64,000 bases of DNA from Bryopsis sp. KO-2023. Its lineage: Eukaryota; Chlorophyta; Ulvophyceae; Bryopsidales; Bryopsidaceae. Positions 43,426-55,454 of the stretch are shown here, piece after piece (the stretch's first letter is position 1; each line of letters begins with the position of its first letter). The notes below the pieces were generated by a model, which worked only from the letters and a program-made list of their open reading frames with translations, was not told the origin of the DNA and ran no database searches. The position numbers and the translations under genes are program-made. The stretch is from contig BSYQ01000003.1 of the NCBI GenBank assembly GCA_030272585.1, positions 6,324,001 to 6,388,000 on the forward strand, written 5' to 3'.

Positions 43426-44065
43426 GGGGTGCAGCGTGAATTTTTTCGGGGGGGGGGTTCATTTGGGATGTTGGGGCAATGTTGAGGGTACGACTCGAAA
43501 TTCATGTTGATTCAGGAGAGGGACTTTCACGGTCTGCAAATCAATTAAGCATTTGAAAACTGCAGGGAGATTTGTTGTGTATGGTCTCAATCATCAAGGA
43601 ATACATCAGTGTTTCTTGTGTGTTGCTGAGTGATTTTCTCGCCAACTTGACAGCTGGTGCTGGTTATGTCAAATTGTCAGATCCTGCCGAAAATAGTGAG
43701 AAAGAATCAACATGTCAAGATGGGTGAGGAGGCGTTGCTCCTCGCTTGGGAAGAAACCTCGAGCAGCTTCTGCTCGATCAAATTGAAAATGGATAAAGTT
43801 TGTTGACTGATTCAGCCCAACATAGATTATTCACCAAGTTATACAACGAGTACGGATAATATAACGAATACACCAAGTGGAATGGATTCCACAAACCTCA
43901 ACTTCGCCCAAACAAAAAGAAGCGACATCCATTTTCTGTATCAGATTTTGGTCCATCAATCAAAGAAGAAACAGAATCGTCGATCGTGAATCGTTGAATC
44001 ACAAAAACCAGACGATTTGTGCCAGGCCCGTTTCTGTTTCTTGAAGAGACGCCTTTATTCACACG
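43426..44065. other. Spacer upstream of the adenylate kinase gene
   Basis: Starts with a G10 run at about 43446. The rest is mixed sequence without a supported gene. Confidence 0.35.
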
Positions 44066-46148
44066 ATGGCCGCGTTGCAAGCCTCGATCACTTGCCCACA
44101 CTCGCGGACGTATGGGTTGAGGAAACCGTATTCCCCGGTTCTTATTCGACCTCAACGCTTGGGCGCGACAGGAGGTAGGATCGCGGCATTCCTCGAGTTT
44201 TTTTTGGAGTGCGAGTCTCTTTATTTTTGCCAAGGCTTGTTATTTGTTGTCCAAGGTTCGAGATATGCTCAGTTCAGCCAGATCAGTCGCCCGATCAGGC
44301 TTCCGACCGTGTCCAAGAGAGCTGCTGCGGTGAGTGGTGGATGTGTTTGGTTGTTTTCTGAAGCTTGCAGACGCGCTTGAAGCGATATGAATGGATTTTC
44401 TTTTTGAGCAGTCGCCCGTTTGCGCCTCGACGACCGCGCCTATGCGAGTGATGATCGCGGGAGCGCCGGCTGCGGGAAAAGGCACCCAGTGCGCCAAAAT
44501 TGTCGAAAAGGTGAATCTTCATACTGTGGGGACGCGTTGGGCATGGGATCCCACACATCAGAAATACGATCACAGAGAAAAATGAAATAAAATAAAAAAT
44601 ATAATAAAATAAAATAGAACAAATAACAAAATGAAATAAAATGAGACTTGAATTTAAAAAAATAATAATAAAAAAGCCATTCAGCACCAAGGTTTTTTTC
44701 TGAAGCAACTTAGGAAACATGAACAAAATTCCTTAACCAACCAGGGGAGACACAGAAAACTCAAAACTATTCAACTGGGCACAACAAAATTGAAGAGAAA
44801 ACTGGATCGTTGGGTTTCCAGTGCAGTGTGCCCCAATTTTTCATTGAATTTTTATCTTTTCTTTCTCCAATCCATCCAAGGATCGATTTTTTCTTCCACC
44901 AAATTCACCGATCGCAGTTCAGGGGCGTGGTGTGGAAAAAACTTTTGACAGTGCCCCTTTGTTTTTTTTTCTTTGTTGACACAGTGTGGCTCCTGTGATT
45001 CCGCAGTACGGGTTGGCTCACATTTGCGTCGGGGATATTTTGAGGGACCAAATCAAGAAGGGCACGGATGCCGGAAAACGCGCGAAAGGATTCATGGATA
45101 ATGGAAATTTGGTCCCAAATGAGATCGTCGTAGGCATGGTGAAGAGCGCTTTGTCGGAGGCGAAGCAAGGGTGGCTTCTGGATGGATACCCACGAAGTCA
45201 AGAGCAGGCAGATGCAATCGAGAAGGAAAACGTTCGACCGGACATCTTCCTGTTGCTTGAGGTATCCTTTCTGGATTAGCAGTGTTCTCCGACCATTCCT
45301 GTTTGAGAAAGGAGCGCTGCACGTTTTTCACAGCGTGTGTTTTTTTGTGACTGAGAATCGGACAAATCCCTGTTTCGATATAATCTTTCAGGTGCCTGAC
45401 GAAGAGCTCGTGGAGCGAGTTGTTGGAAGGAGGTCCGATCCAGAAACAGGGGAAATCTATCACTTGAAATTCAAGCCACCACCAGCAGAAATCGTCGACA
45501 GACTAACACAGCGATCCGACGACACTGAAGAAAAGGTAGTGCCAATTGGCTCATCGTCCAGCATTTCGGAAGGGGAAAGCCACCCTGCTAGGATACTGAA
45601 TCCCTGTGATGTCGGCGATTGTATTATGCGGGGGTGTTAATTGATGAGTTCAGCTGGGACTAAATTTGTTGCATGGACTAGGTCAAGAATCGGCTGAAGA
45701 CCTACCACGACAATCTGAGCTCCATTGTGAACACATATGAAGATGTCATTGTCAAGGTGATGCAAAAATACAAATGTGATTTATTTTTTCCCCAGACAAT
45801 CATGTGGAAAGTTACAATTCTCTACAGATTCCTGCTGCAAAACAGCCCAGCGAACCCGCCACCCCAAAACATAGGACAGCTAATGCAGAATGTCGTTTGA
45901 GATATGTCCCAACACTCAAGCTCACAAACCCTTCAATCCACAAAATGGAAGCATTTTTTCTTCAAATTTCCACCAAAAAACAGGAAACCCACATATTTAT
46001 GTCAATTATCGGTCCAGGGATATTTTGTCTTTCCCTTCAGCTGACCTTGCATGTTTTGTTTCTCTTCCAGATCGATGGAAATCATTCGATGGATGAAGTT
46101 TTCGAATCCATTGTCGAAACCCTTGAGAACAACCTGGTGGCTTCATGA
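44066..46148 (+). CDS. Adenylate kinase, probably plastid-targeted
   Basis: Seven exons, 44066-44174, 44256-44329, 44412-44510, 45007-45261, 45392-45535, 45682-45756 and 46071-46148, total 834 nt (277 aa) with all phases consistent. The first 60 or so residues (MAALQASITCPHSRTYGLRK onward) are basic and hydroxylated without a hydrophobic signal, like a transit peptide. Then comes the P-loop GAPAAGKGTQCAKI, the NMP-binding region (CVGDILRDQIKKGTDAGK), the conserved WLLDGYPRSQEQA, and a LID with RRSDPETGEIYHLKFKPPP. It interconverts ATP, ADP and AMP. With the nearby ATP/ADP translocase it would balance plastid adenylates. A candidate extra exon near 45829 is not needed to keep the frame. Confidence 0.9.
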
Positions 46149-47341
46149 AGACCTCTTTCGTTTCAATTTTTTCGGGGCGGGGGAGGGGGGGGTGGGGTCC
46201 ATCACAATTGTGGTGGAAGTTTTGACACCCATTTTGGAAAAAACACGAGAAATTATCAGGAAAAAAAGATCCAAAAAAAAAGTCACATTGAGTGGTCTCT
46301 ATGATTGTGAGATCACACTGCGCAAAGTGTAATGCCCATGCTGAATTCTTCATTCTCTCTTAATTCTCCCCCCCCCTGTGGCTTGATGACTACATCTGTC
46401 GAAGTGTTCTGTTATTAAACTTCGCAGAATAGAATAATACTAACCTTTTCCTTTTATCGACACCTCCGAGTTTTCTCCCTGAGGATGTGGTGCCTTTTCT
46501 CTGCCAACCTCAACTCAAGACACCAATTTCCTTATGTCAAATTTTGCAACAATTTCTTCCAGAAAAGCGGCTGAAGACCTCACAGGGGTCCCATCCTTCT
46601 GGATGTTCAAGATGAGGTAGTGCGACGCTTGAGAGAAGCCGCTCGTGACGTGTCGCTTGCGAAATCCGACGAGGCCGTATCGTGGCAGTCATTTTCTCTG
46701 TCGTGCGGCCGACATCTTAAAACGAGGCGTACGTTTGGACCCCTCTGCGCACTTTTCTTGCGCGAGAGCCAGCATTCTGTTCAGTGAGGCCAGCAAAAAA
46801 AAAAGAGAGTTCCTGCGCTTTGCAAAATTTCCTACGTTTTGGAAGAGACCGTGCCGTGCCAACATTCGACGAGCTGCGTCTATCTCTGGCGAGACCCCCT
46901 TTTCGACTCCCTTGAAGTTTCGCTGCCGGAGTTGCAAAACTGACCTAGACGGTTGGAAATGGAGTCCCGGGTGTGTGGGTGCTCCACCATGAGGTGAGCG
47001 ATTGCGCGGAAGTGCCGTGGACGTGAACTGGCACGTCGAATCGCTTTGTGATAGGCATGCGCATTGATCAATGATGCGGGTTCTCATATTCGTCACTGAA
47101 ATTAGCTCACCCGTGAGCTGTCTCCGGTTTCGCGACCCCTTTATTCTTCTGTTGTGGTTTTTTCCTGACATTCTCCGCTGTCTTTCCGTTCGTTGTGAGT
47201 GCTTGGGGAATTTGATGTATCTAGGGCTTTCTTGATCACTTCGACCAACCAGTTTTTCTTCCTGCGTTTCGCTGTTCATTCTAGAGAGAAGCGGAGCCTC
47301 AGTTCTGTTTGTCTTTCCTTTGTTGCAGGGGAGTGTCGGTC
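46149..47341. other. Spacer with a GC-rich block and an unassigned minus-strand frame
   Basis: About 46500-47330 is GC-rich. On the minus strand a frame without its own ATG ends at a stop at 46515 and reads LVGFRKRHVTSGFSQASHY and later AAFLEEIVAKFDIRKLVS. It is protein-like but separated by a stop from the long open frame above it (47279-46689, a basic 196-codon frame). A spliced minus-strand gene or a pseudogene is possible. The part next to 47341 also serves as the 5' region of the translocase gene. Confidence 0.3.
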
Positions 47342-50246
47342 ATGAGAGCAGGATTCTCGGGCCGAGCTTTGCGGTCGGAAACCCCCTGCCTGCCTCGCGC
47401 GTTTGTACCAGCTCGACGAAGGGCTGATTTTGGGGTTTCCGCACCTCCAGGTAAATAATCAGCCCATCGATGCGAGACTATGGAACCCACATTTTTCCAG
47501 AAGATGTGTTGACTAAACAAATATGATGACTAAAGCTGATTTGCAGATTTGAATTCAAATCTGAATTCTTTGGACTGGCACTGTCCATCAGAACATGCAT
47601 CAGAAACCAATCAGCTGAAACTTATATGGGGTCTATTATCACCGTATAACCATTTATCTATCATCGATCATATCAATGCTATGCTATATTTCTCCCATGC
47701 GTGTGTGTTTTTCCTAAAAAGTGTGTGTTTCCTCCTCTCAGGACGGCTGGTGGCCAAGAGGTTGAGATTACCTCCTCTGGCACCATGCCCAGCAGCATCG
47801 GCGGCCTCCATCCCTCCCGCACCTCCTCCCAGCGACAGAGAACCTCTGTTGACCAGCCTTCAAAGGCAGATCACCAAGTTCTCTCAGCTGTGGAGGAGCT
47901 TCCTGCCGATGTGCTCCCTCTTCTTCTTCATGTCGTTCATCAACACCATCGTCAACAGCCTGTCGTTGACTTTGGTGATAACCTCTGGAGGAGGGGGAGC
48001 ACAGGTGATTCCGTTTTTGACGGTATACGCGGCCTTCCCCACATCCCTGCTGTTCATGGTGGCGTATGCCTGGGCGTCGCACCACCTTGACAGGAAGCAG
48101 CTGTTCACTCTCATAGTGACGGCGTTCGGGGCGTTCAACCTGGCGTTCGCCCTGTTCCTGTACCCCAACAGTGGAGCCTTGCACCTGAATGGTGTGGGAG
48201 AAGCGCTGGCACAGGTGAGCGATGAACCTTCCATCGAGCAATGGTGTATAATGGAACAAAATTTCAAAAATTGATGCATTACATGCTGGTAAACGAATCC
48301 TGAAAACCGTGAGCAGCTTTTGATTGACTATCCCAAAAATGAGTAATATTTTACTCATCTTTGGCATTATGCACATGTTTCAGACCTCTATGTCGACCAT
48401 CCAATCATACAATGCAGCCTGGTGGTGGTGGTTTGAGGATACGTTCCAATTGCTTCCTGTGTGTTATGCATCAGGTGTTGCCGGCAGGGCTCGGGGGTGC
48501 AGTGGGGATGGTCCAGAATTGGACATTCACCCTCTTCTACTGCATGTCCGAGCTGTGGGGTGATGTAGGGTTGAGCCTTCTATTCTGGGGTTTCGCCAAT
48601 GAAATCACCAGTTTGGAAGATGCTCCTGTGCTCTACCCCCTGTTCGGCATCGGAGCAAACATCGCTCAAATGTTGGGCGGCATTGCTCTGCGAGTGCTGT
48701 CATCATCACAGCTGGCTTTCACTGACTCCCTCCAGAAAATGATACTCCTGGTGGTGGCATGCAAAGTCGTCGTCCTGATTTTGCACCACCACATACAGTC
48801 GAAATCTGGAGGTGGCCAAGTCAAGAAGGCGGAAGCTGTTGTCGCGGAGGGCAATGCTCTGGGTGGGGTGGCTAATCGGCAGTTCACGGAGTTTGACCGG
48901 GAACGCCTTGAATGGATGCTGGAGGATGACCACCGACACTATGGGGGAAAACTCAACAGGGCGACTTGGAGATGGAAACATCACCATGGTATGGCGCATG
49001 CCAGCCATAGCAACGGTGTGGTGCATCCTCCTACTCACTCCAGCTACGATTTCCACCAGTGGAGGACGGCTGAAACCGTTCGACGGAGATCTGGGAAAAG
49101 CGAGGTGGAAGCGAGTGTGGCGGAGAACGATTCCGTGGGCAAGGAAGGCGAGAAGAAAAAGAAAAGCCCGACGTTCATGGAAGCTCTCAAAACCTTGTCG
49201 AAAAGCCCTGCAATTCGAGCACTAGGGATGATGACGATCGCGCAGAGTCTGGCGGTCAATTTGATGGAATTCGTATGGAAATCTCACTTGCGGCTGGCGT
49301 ATCCCACGCCTGCAGCGTTCACTGGGTTCATGGGGGACGTCTCGACAGCAACAGGTCTAATCACGGCCATGCTGATGTTCGTTTCGCCCATCTTGTTCGA
49401 TCGAATGGGGTGGAGGGATGTGGCCAGCGTCACTCCGAAGCTGTTGTCCAGCGGAGGATACATCTTTTTCGGTGCCTGTCTAGCATATCATGTGCTGGCG
49501 AAAATGGGGATGGGAGTGGCATCTCAGGCACTGCTACCTTGGACGGTGATCGGAGGTGCCGTTCTATATGTGGTCGCTCGGGGAGCGAAATTCTCTTTGT
49601 TCAAACCTGCTGAAGAGATGGTGTACATCAAGCTGGACAAGGAGTCCCAGACGAAGGGAAAGGCGGCGATCGATGTCGTTGGGGCTCAAATGGGGAAGTC
49701 GGGTGGAAGCTTGCTGCAACAGGTACACATTCACATCCTTCCCTCTCATTTTGCCTCACTTTTATGTCCCTGGTTAATAATACTAATATTGGACGACTTG
49801 GGCTAAACCCCCCGACGTGTAACTAATATCGTTGCTTCCATCCTGTGTATGGAAGCTTTGCAAAACGAAACAAAACAGAAATGAAGTTGATTGTTCATAT
49901 TTGCAAGAATGATGAGCAATAACACCGGGTCCGAATCACTCCTTCGTTCCGCTTTCTTATGTTAAATTATTCTTTTTCTTCTTTCCAGGCTCTGCTGGTT
50001 GCGAGTGGAGGCACGCTGCTGGGAATCACTCCAGTTATTTTTGGGGTGTACGTGGCGATGCTGGTCGGCTGGCAAAAAGCCGTCGATGATTTGGCTTCCC
50101 AGCAAGAAGCATCCTCCACCTCGGTGGCATCTCCCAGTGTCGCTGGGCAGGTGCCAGCATCGTTGAAAATCCCTGATGCCGGCAGCCATGATAATGATGC
50201 TAACGGGGGCTCGTCCCTGGTTAGGGTATCTGCAGTGGCAGGCTGA
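47342..50246 (+). CDS. Plastid-type ATP/ADP translocase (NTT/TLC family)
   Basis: Four exons, 47342-47450, 47742-48214, 48475-49722 and 49989-50246, total 2,088 nt (695 aa), all phases consistent. Exon 1 encodes MRAGFSGRALRSETPCLPRA and onward, a basic transit-peptide-like leader without an N-terminal hydrophobic segment. The mature protein has multiple membrane spans, the first near SFLPMCSLFFFMSFINTIVN. The family signature is WTFTLFYCMSELWGDVGLSL followed by FWGFANEITSLEDA and YPLFGIGANIAQ. A histidine-rich hydrophilic loop of about 100 residues (HHHGMAHASHSNGVVHPPTHS) separates two halves of the membrane domain. C-terminal spans include ALLVASGGTLLGITPVIFGV. Such carriers import ATP into plastids in counter-exchange for ADP. 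Confidence 0.92.
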
Positions 50247-52520
50247 GGTGGCCTCCGTCCATTTTTGTTTTGGTGTCTTTTCTGTTCAATTGTGGAGAAC
50301 AAGAATTGGGATTCTTCATTGGGGGGGGGGGAAGGATCGATTCCTTCTTGATTTGCGATTGGAGAGAAGCTGAGCTGTTTGAGAGAGTGAGAAAGAGTGA
50401 GAGAGAGAGAGAGAGTGAGAGAATGAGTGATAGAAAGGGGGGAGGGGGGGTAGAGGGTAGAGAGTGGACTTGTGAGGAAAACGAACGAGATGATTAGGAT
50501 TCAAAAGACTCGGTGCTTCTTTTTTTTGTTTGCGGCTAATATCTGCCCCCTTAACCCCCCCTCCACCCCCTTTTTTCTCCCGTTTGAAAACTGGGAGGAC
50601 TCATTCTTATCTCCTTTTCAGTTTGGAGGCCCCTACATGTACCATATCCAGTCGGAAAAAAAAAAGCCGAAGAAGCTTAACAAGGAGCAGGGGAAACCAA
50701 TCGGAAAAAAGAGTTGAAAAAGGAGGGGGGATGATTTTTGTTTGTTTGGATGTGTTTTTGGGAGGGGCCGGTTGATAAACCCTGTTCTGACGTTTTGGTG
50801 GCTTTTGCCGCTTTCGACTGGAGGTTTTTCTTTTTTTAACTTTCAAGAAAGCGATAAATGGCATGATGTGCCAGAGGGCAAGTTGACAGCAATATTTTTT
50901 GAATCGTCCTATTTGAAAAGGGGGGGATTGGAGCAAGAATCAGACAAGGGGACGAAAGTAAAGCCCAAGAATTTGGAGGGGGGGCAGGTGATGACAGGTC
51001 ATCGATTTGCAAATTAGAAAGAGGAGAAAAATTGATCGTTTAAAAAAAACACACAAAAAAACACAAAAAAAATACCCCATATCAATTCTCTTTTTTTTAT
51101 TTACGGAAAACGAAAAAAAAGAAACATCTTTTGATTCGTTGAGGGGGATTGAAAACAAGCTGACCATCAGTGCTTTGGATGGAGGGGAAAAAAAAGGGGG
51201 GAGGTTAAAGAGGGGTGGGCGTGAATTGGGGGAGAAAAGACGGAGTTGGGAGTTGAGTTTCTGTATTGAATGGGGACTGTCTGGTCATTCATCATGTTTG
51301 TTGACGAGGGAAGTTTTTTTTCTTTTTCTTTTTTTTTTTCTTTTTTGGCTTATATAAAATCATATATTTTTCATCCGCTGAACCTGGGATGGTCGCTGCC
51401 AGGAATTTTTTATATTCTTGTGGCTGCAATTGTTTTGGTTTTTTCATTAGGTTATTTTCGTCATTACGAAGATTTAAAAAAAAGTAGGTGTGGGTGTGGA
51501 TTCTTCCCTGGCCTCCTCTGCGTTCATACTTGGATGTGAATTTTTTTTTTTTTCGATGTTTCATTTCGCTGGGGCTTATCTATTAGAAAAAAACGGAAAT
51601 TGACAATTAAAAATTTGTGAAAAGAAAAAAAAAATTAAATCAAAAAATACCATAATGTCCTAGGAATGGCGGATGAATATCGAGCAATTCTCTTTTTTAT
51701 GTTAGTGGGGGATTGTTGGGCAGTTGTTGCATATGTAAGCTTTTTGTGTGATTCTACTCCTTTTGTAAAACAGCATTATCTGCTTTGGGTATTTCCTTGC
51801 AAAGTATTATGTGCAGCCGAAGCTGGGCTGATATTGTTCATGCTAAACTTGCCAAAGAGTATGATTGGTATTTCAAATATCAAATCCATCCTCAGCTCCT
51901 GCTGTTTCTATTCCTAAGATCAGTTGCGTTCTACGCTTTTTTTGATTTGTTTGAATGCATGTGTGTTCGTTCGGCCGACTGAGTCACGTGATCTACAGTT
52001 TGTGATGTTGCTTTGAAAAACTACATTGTTGGTTGGTTGCACAAAGTTCGTTGAATGTGGAGCTGCATTTCAAACCAACTGTTTCTCCAGTTCAGGATCA
52101 ACAAACGTGAAGGGGTTGGTAGAACTGGTTTTTGTGTTCGTTAATGATGGGGCTTGGTTCCTTTTATAGACCATTCCGTCTTGCCCAGCTCATCCCTGAC
52201 TTGCATATCTCAAAAACATTTTTCACCAAATGTTTTTCAGAGTTTCTCTCTTCTTCCCCTCATCGGCTTCCAAAAAAAAACACAGATTCTGTTCAGAAAG
52301 AATCATTGCCCCCAATCATCGCAGATTAACGACGATTCACTGCTGGCACGAACCCATAAGAACGAAACCTGCTCAACGATCGCCAATCCTGCAGCAGCGA
52401 AGCCATCGGGAGCATCTGGGTTAATCGGATCGATTCTCTTTTTTTCGAAGGGAAAAACAGGGACGTGAAACCGGCGGTTTGCCCGAAACAAATCGTCCGG
52501 TCGCGAATCCAGAGCATGCA
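50247..52520. other. Long spacer, no supported gene
   Basis: Contains purine-rich stretches (a GAGA repeat at about 50390-50430), A/T/G runs and several short frames with hydrophobic residues (e.g. around 51390-51470 and 51666-51917). None shows a recognisable domain or a convincing splice partner. The last 300 bases are the probable promoter of the short-chain dehydrogenase gene. Confidence 0.35.
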
Positions 52521-55029
52521 ATGCTGCCTTTTCGTGGAGCCTTCGCTCGCGGAGTTCGCAGCCTTGCGGGGTGCGACGTCTCTGTCGGCTCCGCTTTAGA
52601 AAAGCGACTGTTTGGGGAAGACTCCACGCTCGCTGATGCGCGTCGATACGCGAGCGAAGGAGCGCCCTCCTCCGGTGTCCCCGATACCAGTGAGTATCTG
52701 CGAAGTATGTTCGACCTATCGGGAAACGTCGCTTTCGTCAGCGGGTGCTCGAGAGGAATCGGAAGGCAGACATGCTTGGCGTTGGCTAGGTGAATCTTTG
52801 TCCTTACGATTTTACGGTAAAGAAAACAACAAGCAACAAGCATGGGTCGTCGATTTAATCGCCAATGTGGAGCTGTGTGTCAATCCATGCTCCCTTGAGC
52901 CCCAATCATTGACTTTCAAAAGAAGCCTTGCAGCAAAGCAACTCAATCTCTCCACCACATCCAATTGGGAAAAAAAGTTGAAAACAAAACAGCAAAAAAA
53001 AGTCATGTCTGTGAAGCTCCCCCATCGATCCTTCCGATTGCAGCCAGTCAGGTAGCCCGCCTGAACAAAGTTTGCTGTGTTTTTTGAGGCTTCAGTTTGA
53101 TTCAGGGCTGGAGCGGATGTCATGGTCACAGACCACAGTGAAAAAGAGCGAGGCATGTGCGAAACCCTGGTGGATGAAATTCAAGCATTGGGGCGGCGAT
53201 CCGCTAGCGCCGTTTGCGATGTTCGCTACCAAGATTCAGTGACTGAAGCTCTGCAACACTGCAAAGAGTGAGTTAGTGTGACCCATGCATTTAGGAAAGA
53301 GTGAGTTAGTGTGACCCACACATTCAGGAAAGAGTGAGTTAGTGTGACCCACTCACACATTCACCCACAGCACCTAGCTTTGTGTTTTGTGGTTTCTCGG
53401 ATGGAATCGCGCATGTAGATATGTAGAGGTAGGTCAGCGTTTTTTCACGGAGGTTATCGAATCAGTTTATTCTTAGTTTACCTTTGCGAGAGCTAGTTAT
53501 TTGGACATTGTGATGATACGGTGTTTTTTCTCGGCCTTTCGGTCGTGTTGCAAAACAGTTTCAATTCCAATTGAGAGGAATGAAAGGTGTGTTTTGTTGG
53601 TAGGGAGCTGGGCCTTGTGAGCATCATGTGTGCGAATGCTGGCATTTTTGGAAATACGCGTCAACCGGAGGATCTGAATGAGGATGATTGGCGTAACATT
53701 TTTGCAACGAACACAGACGGAGTGTTTTACTGTTGTCGAGCAGCTTTTCCCCATTTCCGTGAACGAAACAGAGGAAAAGTCGTCATCATGAGCTCCGTTG
53801 CGAGTGAGTCAGTCGGTCACCTTTTCAAATGCAATTATTTATTTATTTAATTCACCTTTTTTTTTCTTTAAATCAGGGAAAAAGAAACTGCTTCCACATG
53901 GCACCCGAATTTAAGAAAGTGATTCCCCCCCCCCCCCTCTAGAGGATTCGTTTGCACAAGAAATTGTAGTAGATATTTATATATATATATATTTTTTGGG
54001 GGGAATGCTCGTTATGTGATCATCATTGGCTGATTGTGTTTCTGGAACAGGTATGATTGGGCATGGTCGATTGCCGGCCTTCTCATCATCCAAGGGTGCC
54101 CTGATTCCCCTTGCTAAAGCATTGGCAACTTCCTGGTAAGTCCTGCTTCACAAAGACGCATGATCTAAACCATCTCTCTCATATGTACAAAAAAAATAAT
54201 TAAAAAAATAAATTAAAAAAATATTAGACTTTGTACTTGTGTCTTGTATTTTTGTGTTAAAAAAAAAAACAAATACTACAGACATGCTTGCTTGATGCAG
54301 AAATTTTGTTTTGAAAAAAAGCGGTTTGGCAGGTCAGCACCAGCTGGGCTATGCATATTAATCGATTCTTTTGTAATGGTGCTGGATAAATTACAGCATT
54401 TTTCAAAGAACTGCGTTGCGTTGCATTGTATTTCACAGGGCGAGGTACAACATTCAGGTCAACTGCGTGCTTCCAGGGGTGGTTGAAACTGAAGTTGCAA
54501 GCCCATTTTTGGTAGGGTTGAGTGACTGAGCCGAAGAAAAAAATTAACTAAGTTTCGCGCATCGTCTCGAATGTTCTTTAGTTTTTGCTTTTGATTTTTG
54601 TGATTTTGAAATTTGGTGGGGTCAAGCTGGGATTTATTTTATTTTATTTTTCTCACTCTGGATTCCTGGTTGCAGGATTTCAACAATAACAAGCAACAGC
54701 CGGACTCCGATAAAATTCCAGCCGGACGGCTGGCAAAACCGGAGGATTTGCAGGGTAAGGGTCAGCTTCTTTCCGTTTTCTGGGAAGGATCCTACTACTA
54801 TATTACTCAACATATTGAATCGTATAACTGTGAATATAGAAATTTAAATTTGGCTTGATTTGACCCATTTTTCCCCTTTTCTTCCTTTTTTTACCCCAGG
54901 GCTTTATTGAGTTTTCTTTGTTGACCCTCAGGTGCAATTTTGTATTTTGCCTCCAGTGCATCCGACTACTGCACTGGGGCCCAGCTTGTGGTGGATGGTG
55001 GTTTATCATCAAATGCTTTTGGGGGTTAG
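52521..55029 (+). CDS. Short-chain dehydrogenase/reductase with the catalytic tyrosine replaced
   Basis: Seven exons, 52521-52789, 53106-53267, 53604-53803, 54051-54135, 54439-54511, 54676-54754 and 54932-55029, total 966 nt (321 aa), all in phase. After a 70-residue N-terminal extension (possible targeting sequence) the Rossmann core starts with VAFVSGCSRGIGRQTC, followed by AGADVMVTD, the NAG motif in CANAGIFG, and the catalytic serine region VVIMSSVAS. The YxxxK site reads FSSSK, so phenylalanine stands where the proton-relaying tyrosine should be. The C terminus CTGAQLVVDGGLSSNAFGG is typical. Overall it resembles 3-oxoacyl-ACP reductase-type SDRs. Given the substitution it may be a pseudo-enzyme or use altered chemistry. 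The first exon could begin upstream, but no ATG lies in frame nearby. Confidence 0.85.
53262..53360 (+). repeat. Threefold 33-bp repeat carrying copies of a splice donor
   Basis: Three tandem units of the form AAAGAGTGAGTTAGTGTGACCCA, starting near 53262, 53295 and 53328. The first unit overlaps the end of SDR exon 2, so each copy repeats the AAAGA|GTGAGT donor. Copies 1 and 2 also end in TTAG or TTCAG, acceptor-like. Confidence 0.85.
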
Positions 55030-55454
55030 GATGTTATTCTCTAAAGGGTTTTGAGAGAAAAAATATATATATCAAAAATCTAAAACTGGTGAGGGCTATT
55101 TTCTTTTTTCATAGCGAGGGGTAGGAACTTATTATTGGTTTCTTAATAATTCCGCATTGCAATTGTGGTAGGTTCCGTCGACAAGCTGACATGAACTGGG
55201 GACCTGTATAAGAAGATGAGACTATCGAATGAACGGATGCATGTATTTTTAACCAAAAATCATGATTTTGGATTGTCACTGCTAGCTTTTTTTCTGTTTG
55301 ATGTTTGTTTTTTTTTTTTTGGGGGGGGGGGAATAAGTCTAAGGAAATGTTACCTGCTGTGGTAACAATGCGAAAATAATAATAATAATAATATATTACA
55401 ATCCATAGACTCATCCATTCTCTGAACGACAATTTCCTGAGGGCTGGCAGAGTC
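55030..55454. other. 3' spacer between convergent genes
   Basis: Holds the T13-G11 composite tract at 55308-55331 and a short AAT repeat near 55377. No gene is supported. Confidence 0.4.
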
